IMG/VR virus record: IMGVR_UViG_3300027754_000179
Location: 1-43,297 of that record
DNA: 43,297 nt
Reading direction: 5' to 3' (one strand)
Source of the DNA: a virus
The position numbers and the translations under genes are program-made. Under the pieces are notes generated by a model. It was not told the DNA's origin, made no database searches, and saw only the letters and a program-made list of their open reading frames with translations. Positions 38,601 through 43,297 of this stretch are shown here, piece after piece; the stretch's first letter is position 1; each line of letters starts with the position of its first letter.

Positions 38601-39145
38601 TAAGTAACAGATGAGTTTGTAAGTGATGCATTTGCAATATTAGATAATGTATTGTTTGAACCGCTTATAACTTTGTTTGTAAGCGTTTGTGATCCTGTAA
38701 GCGTTACAACAGTGCCATCAATAGAAATAGTGCCAGTTGTTGTAATAGGGCCACCAGTAAGGCCAGTACCTGTATTAATTAATGTAACACCAAGATTATC
38801 CGTTCCATTAGATGCTGCAGTAATAAGGCCTTTAGAATTGACTGTAATGTTAGCGTTAGTGTAAGACCCTGCAGTAACACCTGATGGGTCTATGCTAATT
38901 ACAGCGCTAAATCCAGCGCCATTATCAGTAAGTCTTATAGGTAAAGTAGTAGATAAATATCGGCTATTTGGTAATGTAGGATCATAGTTGATCAATACAA
39001 AGTCAGCATTTAATAACGGGCCATAAGCCGCAGCAATAGCACCTGTAGTCGTCTTTACAGTAATGCCACTTTGAACTACAGGTACCTGTTCATTTCCCGT
39101 GAGTGCATTGGCATTAGGTAATTGGGTTATCTGTACGTTTGCCAT
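35648..39145 (-). CDS. Large tail fibre with TLTNKxISG repeats (1165 aa)
   Basis: N-terminus MANVQITQLPNANALTGNEQ, VPVVQSGITVKTTTGAIA is the common fibre attachment module. About ten copies of a 40- to 90-residue repeat follow: TGTQTLTNKTISGTSNTLTN, IANASLTNSSITIGSTTVSL, GG. After it comes TQDPTSALELATKQYVDSVA (about 607-626) and a globular part VATYGSASSVPVIAINAQGQI...GTIAVNQGGTGAVTLTGYV typical of fibre shafts. It ends STGGISGGSF, the same signature as the fibre at 26242-27495. Likely side-fibre or receptor-binding protein. Repeats make the gene prone to length change. The HNH gene starts on its stop codon. Confidence 0.75.
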   Translation of the reverse strand: MANVQITQLPNANALTGNEQVPVVQSGITVKTTTGAIAAAYGPLLNADFVLINYDPTLPNSRYLSTTLPIRLTDNGAGFSAVISIDPSGVTAGSYTNANITVNSKGLITAASNGTDNLGVTLINTGTGLTGGPITTTGTISIDGTVVTLTGSQTLTNKVISGSNNTLSNIANASLTNSSVTYNGVTVALGGSGTISTVNPYALTAGTGLTGGSYDGSVAKTFAIDSTVVTLTGTQTLTNKTISGTSNTLTNIANASLTNSSITIGSTTVSLGGTITSFTGVTINASLNTLTNIPNASLTNSSFTINGTTISLGGTDTITASVAYPLTIGTGLSGTSYNGSAAVTIAIDSTVVTLTGTQTLTGKSISGATNTLTAIPNIALDNSSITINGTPVSLGSSITITASIDTLTIGTGLTGTSFNGSAPVTIAIDSTVATLTGTQTLTNKTISGNDNTLSNIGNGSLTNSSVTYNGTTVSLGSSGTITAANPNALTIGTGLTGTSYDGSTAVTVAIDSTVATLTGTQTLTNKTLTTPVISSITNTGTITLPTSTTTLVGTDTSDTLTNKSISGSTNTLTNIGNASLTNSSVTIGSTNVALGATASTLAGLTTVTVTQDPTSALELATKQYVDSVASGLNFHQPVQYATTTALGAYTYNNGTSGVGATITKNAPYSTLSIDGHTFTVTDIGVRVLIKDEPAVGGFDAYNGVYTVTAIGSALVPWVLTRATDYDTAGTGINEIDAGDFVFVLQGSTQANTSFVQQTQLPIVVGTTPLIFVQFGAPITYSAGTGLNLSPATTFNISNTGVAAATYGSASSVPVIAINAQGQITSATDTSIAIAANQITSGTIAVNQGGTGAVTLTGYVSGNGTSAFTASATVPTTDLSGTISNVQLANSSITVNGSNISLGGSATVTANTSNSLTFNNGGSGAASGTTFNGSAAQTISYNTLGAPKADGTDATGTWGINISGNAATATTATTATSATTATNIAGGAANSLPYQTGSGATGFIAIGSSSQVLTVVAGVPTWATPGAVSAVTTFSAGTTGFTPNSATSGAVTLAGTLNVANGGTGATTLSGIVFGNGTSAFTAATGSEIVTAIGATAVTNATNATNATNTTNTGITDDTTTNATVYPTWVTANTGNLPQRVTSTKLTFNPSTGVLTSTGGISGGSF

Positions 39146-39146
39146 T

Positions 39147-39515
39147 TTAGTCCTGTGCTTGTTCTGGTAGTACTGGAGGAGTTGTTCTTAAGCCATCTAA
39201 ATTACCATCGTTTTGTATTTGTTGTGTGTTACCTTCGGTAGATATGACATAGCCTCCATATTCGCCTGTAATAAGCTCATTAGGATTAGTTGCAACACTT
39301 ACATCTGGACGCGGAAATCTTAAATTAATACGTTCTGTCTTGCGCGCAGCCAAACGATACGGATCAAGATTGTCTTTGCAGCCATGACTGCATACTCGTA
39401 AACCAGGGAAATTAAAGTCAGACTGAAGGTCGGAAAACGGCCTTTTCATCTTGCATCGATCACATATAGCTATTGCAATTGATGGATATCCTGAAGTATC
39501 TAACCATTTTGGCAT
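39147..39515 (-). CDS. Conserved zinc-finger protein of the head-tail region
   Basis: 122 residues. CDRCKMKRPFSDL (about 18-30) and PGLRVCSHGCKDNLDPYRLA (about 37-56) form a four-cysteine finger, followed by ARKTERINLRFPRPDVSVA and a Gln/Asn-rich tail. The 'CDRC...LxxDxNxPGLxVC...DxxDPYRLxxR...PRPD' pattern is conserved next to tail/adaptor genes of podophages; the role is unknown. ATG 39515 overlaps the upstream stop by one base. Confidence 0.7.
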   Translation of the reverse strand: MPKWLDTSGYPSIAIAICDRCKMKRPFSDLQSDFNFPGLRVCSHGCKDNLDPYRLAARKTERINLRFPRPDVSVATNPNELITGEYGGYVISTEGNTQQIQNDGNLDGLRTTPPVLPEQAQD

Positions 39516-40609
39516 TATCGTGTGTACGGTGAAATGTTAGGAGCCCAATAGATTGGAGACTTATCTCTTTCTTCTTGTTCTGCCTCGTTAAGGTATTGTG
39601 CAGCCATTTTTTCAAGATATTGCACGCGATCCATAGGTACTTGTGGTAATTCAAGGCTCATTCTGTGAGATAGGTTCATCACAATAGCTTCGTACCAACG
39701 TTGTGGAATTTCTAATTCACCAGAAAGATCACCCACATCCATAATTTGACGTGAGTACCATACAGTCATCTGCACGAATGGATCAGAAGGTGTTGGCCAT
39801 AAATAGATATTTGGCTGTGGAACATTGCGATCAAACCAAAATTGATATGGCTGATTAGCTGTAAAGTTTTTATTTGGTAAGTTTGTGTAGTCATCACGAT
39901 TTAAACGAGACATCATGACTTCTGTTGAGTTGTCGCCCACATACCATTCGCGAAGCGCTAAAGTAGTGCCGTTGTAGCCTCTAACGCGGTAGTATTGCAC
40001 TGTTTGGCCAGGGTCAATGTCTGTCCATATCCACTGTTTATCAGTTACAACTGTATCTGGCATGTCCTTCAAGGTGACCCAAGTTGCACCGTCAGTTGAA
40101 TATTCATATGTAAACGACCAAGTTGCAGTACCCTGACTAGCTATATACGGCATGAATCCTATTGATCCAGCATATATATAATTATCAGTACCGTAATTGA
40201 GGGCAAAATATCCATTAGCTGCACTTTGTATGGCATAAGTGTCAATGTCACTGTCAAAAACATTTGCTAAGTTTCCCGTAGATAAACCTACTGATGTAAT
40301 GTAAGCGCCATCAGCATTAGGTGTAGGGCGTGTTATGGTACGATAAAGAGCGTTTAAAACATCAACACCACCAAGAGGTAGTGGATATATATATTGATCA
40401 GCGTTTAAACCAAATACTTTTTTGTTAATAGCCCAGTATTGAATTCCAATATTGATTAAGCTTGATAGAAAGAAGTATAAAGATTGTCTTGCAGCTACTT
40501 GTTGCTCTGATGTAACTTCTTCTGCAAGCTTTCCACATCTTCTTGCTGCGTGATCGATCACGTCCTGAACACTTATTACTGTCGTGCCTGTTGTACCTGA
40601 GTAAGCCAT
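39515..40609 (-). CDS. Head-tail adaptor with inserted beta-sandwich domain
   Basis: 364 residues. N-terminal helical part (VQDVIDHAARRCGKLAEEV; SLYFFLSSLINIGIQYWAIN) and C-terminal part (LPQVPMDRVQYLEKMAAQYL) match adaptor/tail-tube proteins of P22 gp4 and T7 gp11 type. Between them about residues 95-226 form an extra beta-rich module: GNLANVFDSDIDTYAIQSAA, WSFTYEYSTDGATWVTLKDM, WTDIDPGQTVQYYRVRGYNG, similar to a discoidin (F5/8 C) carbohydrate-binding fold. The next part returns to the adaptor (PYQFWFDRNVPQPNIYLWPT). ATG 40609 has AAGGA. Confidence 0.7.
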   Translation of the reverse strand: MAYSGTTGTTVISVQDVIDHAARRCGKLAEEVTSEQQVAARQSLYFFLSSLINIGIQYWAINKKVFGLNADQYIYPLPLGGVDVLNALYRTITRPTPNADGAYITSVGLSTGNLANVFDSDIDTYAIQSAANGYFALNYGTDNYIYAGSIGFMPYIASQGTATWSFTYEYSTDGATWVTLKDMPDTVVTDKQWIWTDIDPGQTVQYYRVRGYNGTTLALREWYVGDNSTEVMMSRLNRDDYTNLPNKNFTANQPYQFWFDRNVPQPNIYLWPTPSDPFVQMTVWYSRQIMDVGDLSGELEIPQRWYEAIVMNLSHRMSLELPQVPMDRVQYLEKMAAQYLNEAEQEERDKSPIYWAPNISPYTR

Positions 40610-40618
40610 ATTTTTCCT

Positions 40619-40870
40619 TTACCAACCTGAGCAATTCCATCTTCTTAATGACGCCTTAGCTCTTGGCGCATCACCCTTTGCATTTTTAACGACACCCGAC
40701 ATGCGGGCACAAAAACTTTTTTTTCTAGCTCCACCTTGTGGTTGTGGTGCTTTTAAATTTGATCCTGTTTCTCTATTATATTTTTCACGGCCTTTAGCAG
40801 TTAATCCTGCACCTTGAGATACAGAAAGTTTTTCACCGCGGCCAATAGATAAACTTACACCTTTAGCCAT
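40619..40870 (-). CDS. DUF6321-like small basic protein
   Basis: 83 residues from ATG 40870 (MAKGVSLSIGRGEK), just past the upstream stop. Motifs GLTAKGREKYNRETGSNLKA, PQPQGG, RKKSFCARMSGVV and RAKASLRRWNC recall the DUF6321 family of phage proteins. The AKGRxxYNxxTGSNLKxP and KSFCARM signatures are highly characteristic. Function unknown; it lies among virion genes and is basic, so a DNA- or capsid-associated role is plausible. A longer frame from 40897 exists, but its N-terminus does not fit the family. Confidence 0.72.
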   Translation of the reverse strand: MAKGVSLSIGRGEKLSVSQGAGLTAKGREKYNRETGSNLKAPQPQGGARKKSFCARMSGVVKNAKGDAPRAKASLRRWNCSGW

Positions 40871-40871
40871 A

Positions 40872-41261
40872 TTAGGGGTTTTGCACTCCACCACCATGTT
40901 TTACTTTTGCAGTTTTAGCAGCTTCTTTAAAATTTTTAGCTGTTGGCGCGCCTTCAGAGCCCACTTTGCGCATTTTTTCTCCACTGCCCTGACTAATTCT
41001 TTCGCGTTTTGCATTAATATTTGCATACAAGCCTCCGTTTTTCATATATCCCATTTTGTTTCTAACCTCTGTTGGTAATTTAGCAAGGCCAGGATTTTGT
41101 TCTGAGTCTACAGATTTTAAAGATCCACCTTCTGCTTTTTTAGCCATACGCTTAACTGAGTAAGCAATAGCTACAGCTTGTTTAACAGGTCGTCCTGCCT
41201 TAACTTCTGTAGAAATATTTTTCTTAAAAGCTTTTTCTGATTTTGATTTAATAAGTGGCAT
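40872..41261 (-). CDS. Basic phage protein with [22 protein letters not shown] start
   Basis: 129 residues. [20 protein letters not shown], then [20 protein letters not shown] is a conserved N-terminal module seen in many phage proteins next to DUF6321. The middle has AEGGSL and KNGGLYANI motifs shared with other virion proteins here. The C-terminus is Lys-rich. No enzyme motif. Only weak ribosome-binding sequence (GTGGG) precedes ATG 41261. Function unknown. Confidence 0.6.
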   Translation of the reverse strand: MPLIKSKSEKAFKKNISTEVKAGRPVKQAVAIAYSVKRMAKKAEGGSLKSVDSEQNPGLAKLPTEVRNKMGYMKNGGLYANINAKRERISQGSGEKMRKVGSEGAPTAKNFKEAAKTAKVKHGGGVQNP

Positions 41262-41263
41262 TT

Positions 41264-41545
41264 TTACCCACAGAAAATAGTAACAGCAGCACTTGCTGGC
41301 AATGTTACATGAATGTCTGTATTAAAGCGTATACCATTACCTGGTATTAGCGTTGAGATAACCGCTGTGTTAGTTGTAATGTTTACTCTTAACAAAACAG
41401 TTCCACCTGATCCGCCATCACGAAATACAATTTCACCTGCGGTTCCACCTGATGCTAACTGATAGCCTGCTAGGTTAGTTGCACCAGCATACATAGTACC
41501 TGTTGCATCTTCATGTACTGCAAATACATTAGTCAATGTTGACAT
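41264..41545 (-). CDS. Small beta-rich virion protein
   Basis: 93 residues: [68 protein letters not shown]. Mostly beta with Gly/Thr turns and no membrane segment. It looks like a small capsid-decoration or tail component. AAAGGATTAATT precedes ATG 41545. A GCAA-loop hairpin (41570-41587) separates it from the upstream gene. Confidence 0.5.
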   Translation of the reverse strand: MSTLTNVFAVHEDATGTMYAGATNLAGYQLASGGTAGEIVFRDGGSGGTVLLRVNITTNTAVISTLIPGNGIRFNTDIHVTLPASAAVTIFCG

Positions 41546-41569
41546 AATTAATCCTTTAAAATTAGTGGA

Positions 41570-41587
41570 AGGGGAGTTGCCTCCCCT
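41570..41587 (-). terminator. Stable GNRA-loop hairpin between virion genes
   Basis: On the minus strand AGGGGAG, GCAA, CTCCCCT: a perfect 7-bp stem with a GCAA tetraloop. It is not followed directly by a T tract (the first run of four T comes about ten bases later), so it is more likely a transcript-stabilising or processing hairpin, or a partial attenuator, than a strong terminator. Confidence 0.6.
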
Positions 41588-41595
41588 GTCCTAAG

Positions 41596-42840
41596 TTACT
41601 TACCTACTTTACCACCACGTTTTTTGTCAATATCGTGAGTTAATTTCTCTTGCATTGTTGAAGAGTTCATAAGCTTATCAATATCGCTATCAGTTAAACC
41701 TGAAGGGTATCTCTTTTCAGATGTTCCTTTACTTCTAACAGGTTTATCTATCATGGTTCGTTTTCCAGATTTCTCTGTTTTCATTACGGCATCGTATGCG
41801 CTATCAGGTGTATTGCCTTCTGGTGCTGACATAGGAATTTTATATCCTGTTGTCATGCCACCATCAGCATACTTTTTTGCTACACCACCTTTTTTAAGGC
41901 CTGCATGAGCTCTTGATGCTTTCATTGCTTCGTGAGATTTTAATTCTTTCTCAACTTTACCAATGCGTCTCATCTCTGAGTCATGCGATGCTTTACTCTC
42001 TACTTCACCGCCCTTTTTTTTTTGATAAGGTGAATACTTATCTAAAAGCACGGATTTTGCTTCTTTCATTGCAGTTGCATTTTCTCTATCAAAATCACCT
42101 TGCAATTTTTTTGAAGAAACGTTACCGCCCTTCTTAAAAGTGCCTGATAATTTGCTAATAGATACAGGTGTAGAAGGCTTTTTATTACCTTGTGGCATAC
42201 TAACGGCTTTGCCTTCATCTTGCACTGAACCACCGTTAGCGTACGCTTTTTTTGAGCTGCCGCCTTTTTTGAAGCCACCTGCATTACCTAAAGCAACACC
42301 ACCAGTTTTGTAACCACCGCCGTTACCTAAAACAACGCCGCCAGTTTTGTAACCGCCACCATTGCCATATTTAACATCGCCAGTTTTGCCACTAGTTTTT
42401 GTAGTGTGTTCTGCTGTTGAGATGTCGCCATCAACATATTTCTCTGCGCCTTTTTTAGAAGCTGATACAGGAATACGACCTGATGAAGCTACTACGCCAC
42501 CTTCTGCATAACAAGCTTTACCGCCTTTTTTCATTGGAACTCTTGAAAGAGGTGATTGGCTTACTGCTGGTTTGCCTACTGTCATTGCTCTACGGCGTGC
42601 TGCCATTGAAGGGCGTGAAGGAGCTCTTACTCTTTGAACTGGAGCTGCAGGACCGCCAACAAGTGCTGGTTGGTTTGCTAAAGCACCCATTACGCCACCG
42701 TCCATCATTTTCTTCATTGGCTTGTGGCCTGATTCACCACCATGTTTCATTTTTTTGTGTGCACTACCACCTTTTTTCAGTTTTAAAATCACTGAAGGTT
42801 CTGTAGTTTCCATCTTTACCATAGGTTTAAATTGTCCCAT
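41596..42840 (-). CDS. Lys/Gly-rich KKGG-repeat virion protein
   Basis: 414 residues, dominated by KKGG, KHGG, AEGGV, YANGGS and YKTGG motifs. It includes three near copies of a 13-residue unit (GNGGGYKTGGVVL), coded at about 42280-42370. Strongly basic, low complexity, no membrane segment. Similar proteins occur next to capsid and portal genes of uncultured freshwater and marine phages and are probably packaged in the virion, where they could bind DNA or the capsid lining. The function is not established. AAAGGAAAGTAAA precedes ATG 42840. Confidence 0.55.
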   Translation of the reverse strand: MGQFKPMVKMETTEPSVILKLKKGGSAHKKMKHGGESGHKPMKKMMDGGVMGALANQPALVGGPAAPVQRVRAPSRPSMAARRRAMTVGKPAVSQSPLSRVPMKKGGKACYAEGGVVASSGRIPVSASKKGAEKYVDGDISTAEHTTKTSGKTGDVKYGNGGGYKTGGVVLGNGGGYKTGGVALGNAGGFKKGGSSKKAYANGGSVQDEGKAVSMPQGNKKPSTPVSISKLSGTFKKGGNVSSKKLQGDFDRENATAMKEAKSVLLDKYSPYQKKKGGEVESKASHDSEMRRIGKVEKELKSHEAMKASRAHAGLKKGGVAKKYADGGMTTGYKIPMSAPEGNTPDSAYDAVMKTEKSGKRTMIDKPVRSKGTSEKRYPSGLTDSDIDKLMNSSTMQEKLTHDIDKKRGGKVGK

Positions 42841-42841
42841 T

Positions 42842-43036
42842 TTACTTTCCTTTTTTGTTTAATTGTAAAACCTTGTCAGAGCTTTTTTCATCAACAAGTT
42901 GCTCTAATTCTTTAACTTTATTAATTAGATCAATTTTGTCTTTGAAATGAACAGCACATTCAGTGACTGCTTGATCCCTTTGTCGCTCTAAGGTTTCAAT
43001 TATAAATTGAACTTCAGGATCTTTGTGCATTAACAT
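42842..43036 (-). CDS. Small coiled-coil protein
   Basis: 64 residues from ATG 43036 (MLMHKDPEVQFIIETLERQR), which overlaps the upstream stop (TAATG). Largely helical, with heptad pattern in KIDLINKVKELEQLVDEKSS and a Lys-rich end. No known motif. It sits between a partial structural gene and the KKGG protein. Function unknown. Confidence 0.55.
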   Translation of the reverse strand: MLMHKDPEVQFIIETLERQRDQAVTECAVHFKDKIDLINKVKELEQLVDEKSSDKVLQLNKKGK

Positions 43037-43297
43037 TAGACTGTAACCTGTTGCCAATTACCTGCACTGTCAGATACAAATAAAAGACCATCAGTTGAAT
43101 CAATACCTAATGAACCTTTACCTACGCCTGAAGCAGCGCCGTCTGTGAAGTTACCCACTTTGATAACAACAGGAGCACTAGCTCCGTCATTAGCTAAACG
43201 GATTTCAGCAGTCTTATATGGTTGCACGCCTGAAGGACCACCGCCATCAGCAATAATGTCTTGCATTTTTAAGTCAAGACCGTATGTAAAGCCTGAA
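43036..43297 (-). CDS. Partial structural protein (N-terminus beyond window)
   Basis: The frame continues to the right edge: SGFTYGLDLK precedes the first Met in view (43266), so the true start lies outside. The visible part is beta-rich: TAEIRLANDGASAPVVIKVG, NFTDGAASGVGKGSLGIDST, DGLLFVSDSAGNWQQV. It looks like a capsid-decoration or fibre C-terminal domain. No catalytic motif. Its stop overlaps the start of the next gene. Confidence 0.6.
   Translation of the reverse strand, partial: SGFTYGLDLKMQDIIADGGGPSGVQPYKTAEIRLANDGASAPVVIKVGNFTDGAASGVGKGSLGIDSTDGLLFVSDSAGNWQQVTV

Noticed and set aside
30155-38864. Many Val/Pro-rich open frames on the plus strand under the fibre genes
   Set aside because: Shadows of Thr/Gly-rich leftward fibre codons; repeat with the fibre modules and lack ribosome-binding sites.
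1-43297. tRNA, rRNA and riboswitch genes
   Set aside because: I looked in the gaps (2592-2829, 2902-3013, 9231-9343, 12137-12168, 12728-12789, 41546-41595) and saw no cloverleaf or known riboswitch pattern; a covariance search could still find one.
1-43297. Prophage or lysogeny module
   Set aside because: A Cro-like gene is present, but no integrase, CI-like repressor or attachment site was found in the window.

Overview
The window is part of the genome of an uncultured tailed bacteriophage (Caudoviricetes), probably short-tailed. It is AT-rich by eye (I did not count bases). Genes are packed with ATGA, TTGA and TAATG start/stop overlaps, and both ends cut through a reading frame, so the sequence is incomplete. 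I found no terminase, portal, major capsid protein, integrase, tRNA or rRNA gene; the missing packaging and head genes would lie to the right of position 43297, upstream of the leftward structural block.

Layout. (1) 1-9230, leftward: early/replication region. From right to left it has a Cro-like repressor (9024-9230), a DUF1376 replication protein, a RecA-fold DnaB-type helicase, a RusA resolvase, small membrane proteins, a RecA-dependent-nuclease-like HNH protein and a DNA methyltransferase. Then come a 23-residue pyrroloquinoline quinone precursor peptide (pqqA, 2830-2901) with its own terminator, an operon of small proteins, an ArdC-like antirestriction protein and a partial PD-(D/E)XK-like protein. 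(2) 9231-9343: divergent control region in which two promoters share one palindromic -35 box and overlap a perfect dyad operator. (3) 9344-13556, rightward: small membrane protein, SSB-like protein, HNH-DUF3310 fusion, RecB-like exonuclease, SleB-like cell wall hydrolase, several unknowns and a SprT-like metalloprotease. (4) 13553-43297, leftward: virion and lysis block. It holds five large low-complexity internal/ejection-type proteins, a P22-gp10-like protein, a SU10-type adaptor, the lysis cassette (GH24 lysozyme, GTA-type holin, Rz-like and XhlA-like membrane proteins), three large tail-fibre/adhesin genes with a free-standing HNH gene between two of them, a second adaptor carrying an inserted beta-sandwich, and small Lys/Gly-rich virion proteins.

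The most notable find is pqqA. The predicted peptide has the PqqA length (23 aa), the MW N-terminus, the RxGFEVTMY core and the Glu/Tyr pair that PqqE cross-links. It sits between a leader with a strong Shine-Dalgarno site and an intrinsic terminator. No other PQQ biosynthesis gene is present, so the peptide would feed the host enzymes. This points to a host with PQQ-dependent dehydrogenases. With the AT-rich sequence, a methylotrophic betaproteobacterium (Methylophilaceae such as freshwater Methylopumilus or marine OM43) is the leading guess. That host assignment is inference and not proven by the sequence.

How it works together (inference): the Cro-like regulator at the divergent region sets the balance between leftward replication genes and rightward recombination genes. 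ArdC-like protein and methyltransferase would counter host restriction. DUF1376 protein, helicase, SSB-like protein, exonuclease and RusA would replicate and resolve phage DNA. PqqA may keep periplasmic alcohol oxidation running during infection.
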